Source of the DNA: Hymenobacter coccineus
GTDB taxonomy: Bacteria; Bacteroidota; Bacteroidia; Cytophagales; Hymenobacteraceae
Reading direction: 5' to 3'
DNA length: 64,000 nucleotides
NCBI RefSeq assembly: GCF_001816125.1
Contig: NZ_MDZA01000312.1
Span: 17,918-81,917, forward strand
The notes beneath the pieces were generated by a model that worked only from the letters and a program-made list of their open reading frames with translations, searched no databases and was not told the origin of the DNA. Both the position numbers and the translations under genes were made by a program. Below are positions 35,106 to 44,347 of the stretch, piece by piece. Numbering within the stretch: position 1 is the first letter of the stretch; each line of letters opens with the position of its first letter.

Positions 35106-36535
35106 TTAGCCGCTGCCCGGGGCCCCTCCCGCAAGCGCAGCCGCACCTGGAAATCGCCCCGCGGCCGCAGGGTGATGAGCGGCTGCTGGGCCACCGGCGG
35201 CTGGCCGGCGGGCCACTCCACGTCGAAGGTGCGCAGCAGCTCGACGGCCACCAGCTGCATTTCGGTGAGGGCAAATTGCAGGCCCACGCACAGCCGGGGG
35301 CCCCCGCCGAACGGCGCGTAGGCAAACGGCACGAGCGGGCGCGGCGCATCGGGGGCGAAGCGGGCGGGGCGGAACTCGGTGGGCGCGTCCCAGTGCTGCG
35401 GGTCGCGGTGCAGGCCATAGAGGTAGAGCGAAAACAGCGTGCCCTTCGGGATGCGCAGGCCCTGGTAGTCGTCGTCGGCCAGGGCCACGCGGTCCACCAT
35501 CCAGGCAGGCGGGTAAAGGCGCATGGTTTCCTGCACGGCTTGCAGGGCGCGCCCCAAGCGCGGCAAGTCGGCAAACGTGGGAGCCCCAGCGCCCAGCACC
35601 TCAGCGGTTTCGGCCTGGATGGCCCGCGCCTCGGCCGGGTGGTGGGCCAGCAGGTACAGCAGCCAGGTGAGGGCGTTGGCGCTGGTTTCGTGGCCGGCCA
35701 CGAGCAGAATCAGGGCTTCGTCGAGCAGCCGGTCGGGGGCCATCGGTTCGCCGGTGTCCTCGTAGCGGGCGTCGAGCAGCATTTGCAACAGGTCGTCGGG
35801 CGGGGCGGGGGCCCCGGGGGCGGCGTTGGCGGCCTGGCGCTGGGCAATGTAGCGTCCCAGCAGCGCCCGCAGCTCGGCCGTGAGGCGGTCGTGGTGGCGG
35901 AACTGGCCCCGCAGCCGCCGCCACCAGTTCAGGTAGGGCTGGCGGATGGTGCGGATGTAAAACGCCTGAATTTCCGTAATAAGCTGGGCCAGGCGGTCCA
36001 ATTCAGCCTCGGCAAAGCTGGTGCTGAACACCGAGCGGGCAATAATGCGGAACGTGAGCCGCGTGAGCAGCGCGTGGGCCGGCACGGCCACCGCCCCGCC
36101 ACTTTGGGCCGCGGCCTGCACCAGGGGCCCCAGCGTGTCGGCCACTACTTCCTGCATCAGCCCGGTGAGGCCCGCTACCCGCTGGCGGTGGAAGCCGGGC
36201 TGAATGAGCCGGCGCTGGCGCAGCCAGTCGGGGCCCTCGTTGGTGAGCAGGCCGTGACCGATGTAGCGCGCAAAGCCGAGCGTGAACTTCGATTTGGCGT
36301 AGTTGCGGTGGTTTTTCTGCAAAATGTGCTGCACCAGCCCGGGGTCGCGGGTGAGCACGCTGGGCTGCACCCCGCCGATGTAGAGCCGCGCCGTGTCGCC
36401 AAAGCCGGCGTGCACCGCGTCGAGGGCCCCGATGGGGTCGGCCACGAGCCGCAACGAGCCGCGGATGGAGTGCCAGCGCGGCACCTGGGGCAGGAGCGTG
36501 TGCGGGGCCTGGGGCCCCAAAGTATCGTCGGCCAT
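35102..36535 (-). CDS. Cytochrome P450
   Basis: 477 residues, a soluble bacterial P450 monooxygenase. The oxygen-binding I helix is AGHETSANALTWLLYLLAHH (about residue 277); the K helix ExxR is QETMRLYP; the haem loop FGGGPRLCVGLQFALTEMQL carries the ligand Cys near 416. The CYP102/CYP4-like N-terminus without a membrane anchor suggests a fatty acid or terpenoid substrate, which is inference. No ferredoxin or reductase gene is adjacent. A TACCTTTG promoter element lies at 36567-36574. It converges on the universal stress gene with overlapping stops. Confidence 0.93.
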   Translation of the reverse strand: MADDTLGPQAPHTLLPQVPRWHSIRGSLRLVADPIGALDAVHAGFGDTARLYIGGVQPSVLTRDPGLVQHILQKNHRNYAKSKFTLGFARYIGHGLLTNEGPDWLRQRRLIQPGFHRQRVAGLTGLMQEVVADTLGPLVQAAAQSGGAVAVPAHALLTRLTFRIIARSVFSTSFAEAELDRLAQLITEIQAFYIRTIRQPYLNWWRRLRGQFRHHDRLTAELRALLGRYIAQRQAANAAPGAPAPPDDLLQMLLDARYEDTGEPMAPDRLLDEALILLVAGHETSANALTWLLYLLAHHPAEARAIQAETAEVLGAGAPTFADLPRLGRALQAVQETMRLYPPAWMVDRVALADDDYQGLRIPKGTLFSLYLYGLHRDPQHWDAPTEFRPARFAPDAPRPLVPFAYAPFGGGPRLCVGLQFALTEMQLVAVELLRTFDVEWPAGQPPVAQQPLITLRPRGDFQVRLRLREGPRAAAN

Positions 36536-36566
36536 AGTGCGGATGGGGCCCTGGCGGGGCCGCGCC

Positions 36567-36574
36567 CAAAGGTA
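36567..36574 (-). promoter_or_regulatory. -7 promoter element for the P450 gene
   Basis: Reads TACCTTTG on the minus strand (TAnnTTTG), 32 bases before the ATG. Confidence 0.5.
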
Positions 36575-36675
36575 GGGCGGGCCCCGGGGCCATCCTTTTG
36601 CCGGGCCGCCGCGTAAACCCGGGCAGGCCCCGCCGCGGGCCGCCGCCCTTTTTCCAAAACCAACCCGATTGCCCC

Positions 36676-36987
36676 ATGTGGATTGCCCAGAAACCCGACC
36701 AGAACGCCCCCCTCGAAGAATTGCAAGGCCGCGCCGTGGGCCTCAAGTTTGAGTGCAACATGTGCCACACCGAAGTCTTCACCGACCTGCTCGGCGTGCC
36801 TACCCCCGACCCGATGGCCGACTCGCTGGCCGACACCGACCAGTACGAAAAAGAGGAAGTGAAGTGCCCCAGCTGCGGTATGATCCACACCCTGGAGGTG
36901 GACGCGACCTTCGACGGCGTGAAGTTCAAAGTGAGCGACGTGGCCCCCGGCAGCGTCAGCTACCAGGTAGCTGAGCCGAAAGGCTAA
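36676..36987 (+). CDS. Zinc-ribbon-like hypothetical protein
   Basis: 103 residues. Two Cys pairs (FECNMCHTEVF and VKCPSCGMIHTLEV) are spaced about 50 residues apart, as in a zinc ribbon split by a loop that contains PTPDPMADSLADTDQYEK. No membrane segment or signal. It is probably a small cytoplasmic metal-binding protein; no family name is offered. I chose ATG 36676; earlier in-frame codons are leader. A terminator follows 18 bases after the stop. Confidence 0.75.
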   Translation: MWIAQKPDQNAPLEELQGRAVGLKFECNMCHTEVFTDLLGVPTPDPMADSLADTDQYEKEEVKCPSCGMIHTLEVDATFDGVKFKVSDVAPGSVSYQVAEPKG

Positions 36988-37004
36988 CGCCCCGCACTAT
37001 ATTA

Positions 37005-37040
37005 GAAAGGCCGCTTCTGTACCAGGAGCGGCCTTTCTTT
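37005..37040 (+). terminator. Terminator of the zinc-ribbon gene
   Basis: GAAAGGCCGCT pairs with AGCGGCCTTTC around a 10-base loop and is followed by TTTT. Confidence 0.75.
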
Positions 37041-37101
37041 TGTGGCCGGCTGGTCCCATGGGGCCCTATTTTTCGCACCGCGTACTGGTGCTGGCCTGGT
37101 G

Positions 37102-37279
37102 CTGGCCGCAGTTTAGCGCGCAGCGCGTAACTGCGCGCCACGGTTTGGGGCGAGTTTGTAACTCGCACAGTTGAACGGCCCAGGCTGCGCAACCCGCTGG
37201 GCCGCTGCGCGGCCGTGAGTCGCAGACTCACCCCGTTTTCCGGCCGGCAGTTGCGCGCTGCACGCTAAACTGCGGCCAG
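37102..37279. repeat. Long nested palindromic element, family F
   Basis: Arms 37102-37139 and 37242-37279 pair over 38 bases: the outer 17 bases (CTGGCCGCAGTTTAGCG) pair perfectly and the rest has a few mismatches. The centre holds two more small palindromes, CGAGTTTGTAACTCG and GTGAGTCGCAGACTCAC. No open frame of note. It fills the gap between the zinc-ribbon gene and the prenyl synthase. Confidence 0.7.
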
Positions 37280-37311
37280 TGCGCAACTTCCGGCCTGCGG
37301 CTTCCGGGGCC

Positions 37312-38313
37312 CTATTTCTCCCGCTCAATGGTGTAGTTAATCAACTGCTCTAACGAGGTGCGGCTGGCCGAGGCGGGGAAGGTGTGCAGGATTTCGAGGG
37401 CCTCGTCGCGGTACTTTTCCATGGTGGCCACGGCGTAGGCCAGGCCCCCGGATTCCTTCACGAACTCGATGACCTGCTGCACCCGCTCGCGGTGGCCCTC
37501 GTTGTTTTTGACGTTGAAAATCATCCGGCGCTTCTCCAGCCAGCTGGCCTGCTGGAGGGCGTAAATCAGCGGCAACGTCATCTTTTTTTCCTTGATGTCG
37601 ATGCCCACCGGCTTGCCGATTTCGGCCGTGCCGTAATCGAACAGGTCGTCTTTGATTTGAAACGCCATGCCCACTTTTTCGCCGAAGAGGCGGGCGCGCT
37701 CCACGGTTTCAGGATCGGCGCCGGTGGAGGCGGCTCCCACGGCCGTGCAGGAGGCAATGAGGGAGGCCGTTTTCTGGCGGATGATGTCGAAATACACGTC
37801 CTCTGTGATGTCGAGCTTGCGGGCTTTTTCGATTTGCAGCAGTTCGCCTTCGCTGAGCTCGCGCACGGCCCGGTTCACGATTTTCAGGAGCTGAAAATCG
37901 TCGTGCTCCAGGGCCAGCTGCATGCCGCGCGAAAGCAGGTAATCGCCCACCAATACGGCTATCTTATTCTTCCACAGCGCGTTGATGGAGAAAAAGCCGC
38001 GGCGGTAATTACTCTCGTCCACCACGTCGTCGTGCACCAGCGTGGCGGTGTGCAGCAGCTCGATGAGCGTGGCCCCGCGAAAGGTGGCCTCGGGCAGGGG
38101 CCCCGTGGCGTCGGGCAGGGCGATGCGGGCCGAAAAAAACACGAACATCGGCCGGATTTGCTTGCCCTTGCGCTTCACAATGTAGCCCATTATCTTGTCG
38201 AGCAGCAGCACGTTGGTGCGCATCGACTGGCGAAATTTGTGCTCAAACTCAGCCATTTCGGCCGCAATGGGGGCCTGGATCTGGTCGAGGGAAGCGGAGG
38301 TGGGCTGCGGCAT
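37312..38313 (-). CDS. Polyprenyl (octaprenyl-type) diphosphate synthase
   Basis: 333 residues. A trans-prenyltransferase that extends allylic diphosphates with isopentenyl diphosphate, supplying quinone side chains or similar. Both Asp-rich motifs are present: first LVHDDVVDES (about 93-97), second FQIKDDLFDYG (about 221). Other blocks are GKQIRPMFVFFSAR, LLHTATLVHDD and GKPVGIDIKEKKMTLPLIYA. The chain length is not predictable here, though the family is IspB-like. Start ATG 38313 has no leader-like extension. It is divergent from the hydrolase at 38452. Confidence 0.92.
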   Translation of the reverse strand: MPQPTSASLDQIQAPIAAEMAEFEHKFRQSMRTNVLLLDKIMGYIVKRKGKQIRPMFVFFSARIALPDATGPLPEATFRGATLIELLHTATLVHDDVVDESNYRRGFFSINALWKNKIAVLVGDYLLSRGMQLALEHDDFQLLKIVNRAVRELSEGELLQIEKARKLDITEDVYFDIIRQKTASLIASCTAVGAASTGADPETVERARLFGEKVGMAFQIKDDLFDYGTAEIGKPVGIDIKEKKMTLPLIYALQQASWLEKRRMIFNVKNNEGHRERVQQVIEFVKESGGLAYAVATMEKYRDEALEILHTFPASASRTSLEQLINYTIEREK

Positions 38314-38451
38314 GGCGTGGCAATATTACGGCGTAACGGCCGAGGCTGGGGTCGGGCGGGGCGCAAAACTTTTGCGCCCCGAATGCCTTACTTGCGGGCC
38401 CCGCCCGCGCCTTGCGCCGCCGGGGCCCGCCTCACCCCTGCCCTTGCGCCC

Positions 38452-39273
38452 ATGCTCGCCCACGTTCCGTTCATTCTCACCGGCTTGCGCCACGGCCGGC
38501 CATTTGCCGCCGACGCCATGTACCGCGCCGACGGCCGCGCGAAGCCGGTGGTGGTATTCGTGCACGGCTTCAAGGGCTTCAAGGATTGGGGGCATTTCCC
38601 GCGGCTGGCCGATTTTTTTGCTGAGCAGGGCTTCGTGTTCGTCAAGCTGAATCTGTCGCACAACGGCGTGGTAGTGGGCGGCACCGGCGATTTGGAGGAT
38701 CTGGACGCTTTCGGGCGTAATAACTTCAGCCTGGAGCTGGATGATTTGGGCCAACTGCTCGACGCGCTGCACACGCCCGGGGCCACGCCCCTGCCGGCGG
38801 CCGAGCTGGATATGGCCCGGCTCTCGCTCGTGGGCCACAGCCGCGGCGGGGCCCTGGTGCTGCTTAAGGCCGCCGAAGATGCCCGGGTGCGGGCCGTGGC
38901 CACCTGGGCCGCCATCGCCGACATTGACCAGCGCTGGGGCCCCGAGGTGCTGGCCGAGTGGGCCCGCGCCGGCCACCTCATGGTGCCCAACAGCCGCACC
39001 GGCCAGCCCCTGCCCATGTACTACCAGATTGTGGAGGATTACGCGGCCCACCGCCCGCGGCTCGACATCCTGGCCAATGTGACGCACAACTTGCCCCAAC
39101 CGCTGCTCATCGTGCACGGCGACGCCGACGAAACCGTGCCCCTGGAGGCCGCCCACGCCCTGCACGCCGCCAAGCCCGACGCCGAGCTGCTGCTGGTGCC
39201 CGGGGCCACGCACATGTTTGGCGGGGCCCACCCCTGGCCCGGCGCGGCGCTGCCCGAGCCGCCGGCCTGGTAG
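38452..39273 (+). CDS. Alpha/beta hydrolase
   Basis: 273 residues, cytoplasmic. The nucleophile elbow is GHSRGG (Ser near residue 129); the oxyanion His-Gly is VVVFVHGFKGFKDWG; the acid and His come late, in LLIVHGDADETVPLEAAHAL and PGATHMFGGAHPW. It belongs to the dienelactone or prolyl oligopeptidase-like hydrolases; substrate unknown. Start ATG 38452 (MLAHVPFILTGL) follows a C-rich leader. It is followed 34 bases later by folK and may be cotranscribed with it. Confidence 0.9.
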   Translation: MLAHVPFILTGLRHGRPFAADAMYRADGRAKPVVVFVHGFKGFKDWGHFPRLADFFAEQGFVFVKLNLSHNGVVVGGTGDLEDLDAFGRNNFSLELDDLGQLLDALHTPGATPLPAAELDMARLSLVGHSRGGALVLLKAAEDARVRAVATWAAIADIDQRWGPEVLAEWARAGHLMVPNSRTGQPLPMYYQIVEDYAAHRPRLDILANVTHNLPQPLLIVHGDADETVPLEAAHALHAAKPDAELLLVPGATHMFGGAHPWPGAALPEPPAW

Positions 39274-39307
39274 CGGCGCGCACGGCCGAATTTCTGGCCT
39301 GCCAGTC

Positions 39308-39799
39308 GTGAGCGCGCCCGCCCTGGCCTACCTGCTGCTGGGCAGCAACCTCGGCGACCGGGCCGCCTACCTGCAAGCGGCGCGCACCGGCCTGGCCGCC
39401 GCCGGCGAAATTATGGCTACCTCGGGCATCTACGAAACCGCCGCCTGGGGCCCCGCCGACCAGCCGGCCTACCTCAACCAGGCCGTGGCGCTGCGCACCG
39501 CGCTGGCCCCGGGGGCCCTGCTGGCCCATTGCCTGGCCACCGAAGCAGCCGCCGGCCGCGAGCGCCACGAGCGCTGGGGTAGCCGCACCCTCGACGTGGA
39601 CGTGCTGCTCTACGGCGACCTTATAATTGATACCCCGAGCCTAACCGTGCCCCACCCGCGCCTGCCGCTGCGGCGTTTCGCACTGGGGCCCCTGGCCGAA
39701 ATCGCCACCGCGCTGGTGCACCCGCAACTGCACCTCACCATCGCCGAGCTGCTGGCCCGCTGCCCCGACCCGCTGGCCGTGCGGCCGTGGCTGGGCTAG
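39308..39799 (+). CDS. folK: 2-amino-4-hydroxy-6-hydroxymethyldihydropteridine pyrophosphokinase (HPPK)
   Basis: 163 residues. Transfers pyrophosphate from ATP to hydroxymethyldihydropterin in folate synthesis, in the cytoplasm. Visible family blocks: YLLLGSNLGDRAAYLQAA at the start, IYETAAWGPADQPAYLNQAV, ERWGSRTLDVDVLLYGDLII with the two metal-binding Asp, and VPHPRLPLRRFALGPLAEI. I place the start at GTG 39308 (VSAPALAYLLLG), because the longer reading upstream overlaps the hydrolase gene and has no family match. Confidence 0.93.
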   Translation: MSAPALAYLLLGSNLGDRAAYLQAARTGLAAAGEIMATSGIYETAAWGPADQPAYLNQAVALRTALAPGALLAHCLATEAAAGRERHERWGSRTLDVDVLLYGDLIIDTPSLTVPHPRLPLRRFALGPLAEIATALVHPQLHLTIAELLARCPDPLAVRPWLG

Positions 39800-39987
39800 C
39801 GGCCAGGGGCCCCAGTGCCGGGCGCGCAGTTTGCAGGCCAAGGGCCGGCAGCTACAGGAACCAGCGCCGCCGGAGCCGCCCTCGTTGAACGCTCGATGCG
39901 CGCCAGCTAGCCCAGTGCCACGGCGGGCCAAGCATCAGCTCCAACCAGCCACTCCTGCTGTTCCTGCGCCCAGCTTATGCGATTTGT

Positions 39988-40902
39988 TTACTGCGCCGAG
40001 GCGACGGTGGCCGTGGGTACAATCTTCTTCACCAGGCCCTGGAGCACCTTGCCGGGGCCGCACTCCACAAAGTCGAGGGCCCCGTCGGCGGCCATGCGCT
40101 GCACCGATTGCGTCCAGCGAACGGGAGCCGTAAGCTGGGCCAGCAGGTTGGCCTTGATTTCGGCGGGGGCCCGGTGGGGCTGGCCGTCTACGTTTTGGTA
40201 CACGGGGCAGCGCGCTTCGCGGAAGGTCGTCTTCTCGATGGCTTCGCCCAGGGCCGTAGCGGCCGACTGCATCAGCGGCGAGTGGAAGGCGCCGCCCACC
40301 GGCAGCAGCAGGGCGCGCTTGGCCCCGGCGGCCTTCAGCTGCTCGCAGGCCAGCTCCACGCCGCGCACCGCGCCCGACACCACCAGCTGGCCGGGGCAGT
40401 TGTAGTTGGCGGCCACCACCGCGTCGCCCCCGGCGCTGATTTCCTGGCAGATGCGCTCCACCACGTCGTCGGCCAGGCCCAGGATGGCGGCCATCGTGCC
40501 GGGCTGCTCCTCGCAGGCGGCTTGCATGGCCTGGGCACGGCGGGCCACCAGGCGCAGGGCATCGGCGAAGTCGAGCACGCCGGCCGCCACCAGGGCCGAA
40601 AACTCGCCCAGCGAGTGGCCGGCGGCCATGCCCACCACCCGGCCGGGCACGGCCACGAACTGGGCCACGGCGTGCGCAAAAATGGCCGGCTGCGTCACGT
40701 CGGTGCGGCGCAGGTCGTCCTCCGAGCCGTTGAACATCAGCTCGGTGAGCGAAAATCCGAGGATATCGTTGGCCTGGGTGAGGAGCTGGCGGGCGGCGTC
40801 GTTTTGGTCGAACAGCTCGCGGGCCATGCCCGGAAACTGGCTGCCCTGGCCCGGAAATACAAAGGCCGGAGCCGACAGCGAAGAGGAAGAAGAAGGGTTC
40901 AC
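39988..40902 (-). CDS. fabD: Malonyl-CoA:ACP transacylase
   Basis: 304 residues, cytoplasmic. Moves malonyl from CoA to acyl carrier protein for fatty acid synthesis. FVFPGQGSQFPGMARELF starts the fold; the nucleophile Ser is in GHSLGEFSALVAAG (about residue 96); the His is in GGAFHSPLM (about 203); Arg is in LVARRAQAMQ. The short Ser-rich N-terminus (MNPSSSSSLSAP) is variable in this family. No other fatty acid genes are adjacent. Confidence 0.94.
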   Translation of the reverse strand: MNPSSSSSLSAPAFVFPGQGSQFPGMARELFDQNDAARQLLTQANDILGFSLTELMFNGSEDDLRRTDVTQPAIFAHAVAQFVAVPGRVVGMAAGHSLGEFSALVAAGVLDFADALRLVARRAQAMQAACEEQPGTMAAILGLADDVVERICQEISAGGDAVVAANYNCPGQLVVSGAVRGVELACEQLKAAGAKRALLLPVGGAFHSPLMQSAATALGEAIEKTTFREARCPVYQNVDGQPHRAPAEIKANLLAQLTAPVRWTQSVQRMAADGALDFVECGPGKVLQGLVKKIVPTATVASAQ

Positions 40903-41219
40903 AGGCAGGAAGCGCAGCGGCTGGTTTGGGTGGAATAGGGCCCCAGCGGGCCGCGGCTACTGCCGCGCCGGCCGGGGCAAACGGCGCGCAAGCTGCACAA
41001 AACCCCGCGGCCCACCAAATCGGCCCCGCCGGCCCGGGGCCCCAGCAGCCACCCCGGGGGCCCTAAAAAGCTATCCGAACAAGTACCCATCCTTACAACT
41101 CAGGGCCCCTAAAAAGCGAAAGCCGGGCAGCTTCCCGTAAGGAGCCACCCGGCTTTCAATTGCCGTCAAGAAGAAAGCTAACAGCCATCAGCCAAAAGCT
41201 AATAGCCTAATAGATGGTC
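40903..41219. other. Gap with one hairpin and no gene
   Basis: About 320 bases between fabD and the large T9SS protein (both minus). The GC-rich left half, rich in GGGCCCC, is the fabD leader region. GAAAGCCGGG (41118-41127) pairs with CCCGGCTTTC (41148-41157) and is the probable terminator of the large gene. Nothing else is visible. Confidence 0.5.
41118..41157 (-). terminator. Terminator of the large T9SS protein gene
   Basis: Perfect 10-bp stem around a 20-base loop; on the minus strand it is followed by CGCTTTTTAGG, a usable U-tract. Confidence 0.6.
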
Positions 41220-44090
41220 CTAGCGCACAATCTGCACCCAGCCTTTGTAGGTGATTTTCGTGTTGGCCGCGTCGGCAAATTCCACTTCGGCCAGGTAATA
41301 GTACAGGCCATCCGACACCTTGCCGCTGCTGCCGCTCTCGCCCACGGCCCCGCCGCCGTCCCAGTTGATGAAGATGCGCGACGTGGTGGTGCTCTCAAAA
41401 ACCTTCACCCCCCAGCGGTTGAACGCCTTGAAGCGCACGCTGCGCAACGGGCTGGCCGACTTGGGCTGGAAGATTTCGTTCACCCCGTCGCCGTTGGGCG
41501 TGAAGATGTTGGGCAGAATGAAGAACGGGCAATTATTCTGGCAAACCACATTGCTGAGGGCGCTGCGCAGCCCCCCCGTGCTCACGGCCTGCACGGCGTA
41601 GCAGCCGCCCAGCTCGGGCAGGTTGCGGTGCACGTAGCTCATGGTATTGGTCGAGTCGAGCAGCGTGAGGGCCCCCGTGGCCGTGGCGCTGTAGAACAAG
41701 CGGTAGTACGCAATGGGCGCGCTACAACCGGTGGGCAAGGCACTGGCGGTCCAGCGCAGCGAGTTGGCGTAAGTTTGGTTGTCGCCGGGCGGGTTGCGGG
41801 CCAGGCTGTCGCAGTTCACCAAGGCCAGCGTCAGCACGGGTATGCAGGGCTGGTCGGTGAGCGTGGTGCAGATGATCTGGCTCTTGTTGAGCAGTTCGCT
41901 GAGGTAGCCGGTGGGGTTGTACTGGCCGTTGGTCTGCACGTAGTAACAGTAGGTGTTGCCCTTCACCAGCGCTGGGTCTTTGTCCACGAAGGTGCCACCA
42001 GCGGCGGTCGACGTCACCGACCCAACCTGCGCGAAGGGGCCCCCAGCCGCGCCGCTGCGGAACACCAAGGTGGGTTTCTGGGTGTTGTCCCAGGGCGTCT
42101 GGAAGGTCCAGCTCACGTTAATCTGCTTGTTGGGGCTGTCGGGCACCAGCGCGGTGCGCACGCTGCTGGCGGTACCGGCCGGCTCCACAATTTCGGTGGT
42201 GCTGCCCGCCGACGAGGCGTAGAACAGGTCGAGCTTGTAGGTGTACTGGTTGACTGCGGTGTTGACGTTGGTATCAATGTACACCGAATCGGTGAGGGCA
42301 AACGGGGCGGCGCGCACCACCGTGTAGGCCGTGGCGGCAGGCGCCAAGCCCACGGCCCGCGAGAGGCGGTAGCCCGAAGGCGTGTTCAGCAACTGCGTAG
42401 TGGTCAGCTTAGCCGGCGACCAGCGCACCGTAATCTGGCCCGTAGCGCTGGTTTGGTCCACGTCCACGTTCTTGAGGCGGGCCGATGAGCCGCCAATGGT
42501 AGCGCAGGCCTCAGCCGAGGCAATGCTGGCCCCGAGCCCGGGCAACGGGAAATCGGCGTAGATGCGGTAGCAATACGTTTTGCCCCGCGCTAAGCCCTGC
42601 CCGGCATTATCGTCCTTAAAGGCCGATAAATCGGCTGTTACCGAGCCAATCAGCGTGTAGCCAGCACTCGCCGGAATCCCCGTGTCGCAGGGCCCCGGCT
42701 TGAAGCCCGACGTATTCTCCTTGCGATAAATGCGGATGAAGCTGGCGTTAGAGCAGATATACCGGCTCCAGGTCAGCGTCACCTGGTTGCCAGTGGGCGT
42801 GGCTTGAAGGCTTTGGGGCGGGGGCCCCACCACGGTGATGCGCCACACTTGCTCGTCCACTAGTGGGAAATCAGGAGTGGGCGGACTATCCTGAGCCCGG
42901 AAAACTACCGAGTACGGCTCTTTGGCCACGTTGCTGCAATCGGTGGCCCACGTGAAGGTCCCGGTGGCCGTAGGGGGCCCCTTAGACGCTTGCGTGAACA
43001 AGGCCGGCGGCAGAATCCCTGAAAAAGCATCCAAAGTAATGGGCGTGGGCGCGGCACTGCCCGCGGCGGTGCCATCGGTCGCTGTCACAGTGCCGGTGAC
43101 GGTGGTACCGGCAATCACGCACAAGTCGGGCGGAATCGTGAGAATGGGCCGCAGGTTATTGGTAGCTACCACGATAATTTGCATATCGCGGACTACCGAG
43201 CCGATCTGGCGGGCCCCAAACTCGCTCCGGCGCCACTCCTCCACGGTAAAGGCTACGTTGTAGAAGCCAGTTTGTAGCGGGGCATTCCAGGTAATCTGAC
43301 CCGTGCGCACATCCTGCACAAAAATGGCTGGCCCTGCAGTTGGCCCTCCATTGGATGCGGGCACCCCCTTGTAGGGCACTTGCTGGGCCCCCGAGTTCCC
43401 GGGCGTTGCCTGCGGGTACACAAAGCCTGCGATATCAGCTGGTATAGGACTATTGTTACTAGGCGGCGACGGCGCTTGCCTGCTAGGGCGCAGCTTAAAA
43501 GCCAACGAGTCCCCATCGGCATCATAAGCCCCAGGATTATGCAAAAACACCTGATTTTGACCAGCCTTGTCCACGGCTGGGGTACGCAACACCGGGCTGT
43601 GGTTTGGGCCGAGTCCCGGGTCTATTCGAATGACCGAATTGACGTAAAAAGATTGCGTATCTGACTGCGTTCCTATAAAATTCAGAATGTTTCTGTTGCG
43701 ATTCTCCCCAATAAAACTTACCGTATAAGACTGGGCAGCGGGATAGGTGTGCTCAAAGTAATAAATATTGAGGCCAGTATCTGGATTACCAGGGATGGGA
43801 ATAGTGTTCCTAATGCCAGTACCAGGCACCCGAGGCACTTCTTCCGAAGCAGTACCATCGCCAAAATACAACTTAGCCGTTGGTTGGTCCGCGCTACTCG
43901 GATTTAGATCTTGGTAAATAGTTAGTGTAAAGAATATATGGTTAGGGTTGGCAGGATCCACCCGCGACTCAATATTACCGGCGCGAATGTGCGAGGCGTG
44001 CGCTGTACCCGGCAGCAGGGCCCCCAGTACCAGCAGGGCCCCAATAATGGCCAACTGCCAATTGTACCAAATCGCGGAAAGTGCCTTCAT
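41220..44090 (-). CDS. Large secreted protein with T9SS type B sorting domain
   Basis: 956 residues. A signal peptide or anchor (residues 14-33, ending PGTAHAS) precedes a long, beta-rich chain. The first third repeats AGNIESRVDPANPNHIFF, TYPAAQSYTVSFIGENRN and DGDSLAFKLR patterns of PKD-like or cadherin-like folds. The middle holds fibronectin type III-like units (VTLTWSRYICSNASFIRIYR, QINVSWTFQTPWDNTQKP). The end is the gliding-motility C-terminal domain used as type B T9SS signal: LPNIFTPNGDGVNEIFQP, FKAFNRWGVKVFES, YYYLAEVEFAD. It is probably an adhesin or surface protein secreted by T9SS. No T9SS machinery genes are in the window. Confidence 0.88.
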   Translation of the reverse strand: MKALSAIWYNWQLAIIGALLVLGALLPGTAHASHIRAGNIESRVDPANPNHIFFTLTIYQDLNPSSADQPTAKLYFGDGTASEEVPRVPGTGIRNTIPIPGNPDTGLNIYYFEHTYPAAQSYTVSFIGENRNRNILNFIGTQSDTQSFYVNSVIRIDPGLGPNHSPVLRTPAVDKAGQNQVFLHNPGAYDADGDSLAFKLRPSRQAPSPPSNNSPIPADIAGFVYPQATPGNSGAQQVPYKGVPASNGGPTAGPAIFVQDVRTGQITWNAPLQTGFYNVAFTVEEWRRSEFGARQIGSVVRDMQIIVVATNNLRPILTIPPDLCVIAGTTVTGTVTATDGTAAGSAAPTPITLDAFSGILPPALFTQASKGPPTATGTFTWATDCSNVAKEPYSVVFRAQDSPPTPDFPLVDEQVWRITVVGPPPQSLQATPTGNQVTLTWSRYICSNASFIRIYRKENTSGFKPGPCDTGIPASAGYTLIGSVTADLSAFKDDNAGQGLARGKTYCYRIYADFPLPGLGASIASAEACATIGGSSARLKNVDVDQTSATGQITVRWSPAKLTTTQLLNTPSGYRLSRAVGLAPAATAYTVVRAAPFALTDSVYIDTNVNTAVNQYTYKLDLFYASSAGSTTEIVEPAGTASSVRTALVPDSPNKQINVSWTFQTPWDNTQKPTLVFRSGAAGGPFAQVGSVTSTAAGGTFVDKDPALVKGNTYCYYVQTNGQYNPTGYLSELLNKSQIICTTLTDQPCIPVLTLALVNCDSLARNPPGDNQTYANSLRWTASALPTGCSAPIAYYRLFYSATATGALTLLDSTNTMSYVHRNLPELGGCYAVQAVSTGGLRSALSNVVCQNNCPFFILPNIFTPNGDGVNEIFQPKSASPLRSVRFKAFNRWGVKVFESTTTSRIFINWDGGGAVGESGSSGKVSDGLYYYLAEVEFADAANTKITYKGWVQIVR

Positions 44091-44273
44091 AACCGTTTCG
44101 TTGTGATTGAGGGGCCCGCCGGCCGTCCCGCCGCGGGCTCGTAATAAACCTGTGTGCTAAGCTAACTTTTTTTTACCTCTGCGGGTTATCTAAGCAGCCC
44201 ATAACGCCGCCAACGACGGGGGCCCCTGATAAATTCACTGCCTCCGATGCGTGTTGGCTAAAGGCCTGGTTTT

Positions 44274-44305
44274 TTTGCCTGCTTAGCCCCTCGGCCCTAC
44301 CTTTG
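44274..44305 (+). promoter_or_regulatory. Promoter of the sdhCAB operon
   Basis: TTTG at 44274-44277 and TACCTTTG at 44298-44305 are 20 bases apart, a full Bacteroidetes -33/-7 pair. The sdhC ATG is at 44348. Confidence 0.65.
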
Positions 44306-44347
44306 GGCAGCACAAACCTACTATTTCTCCGCCCTGCGGACCGTTTT

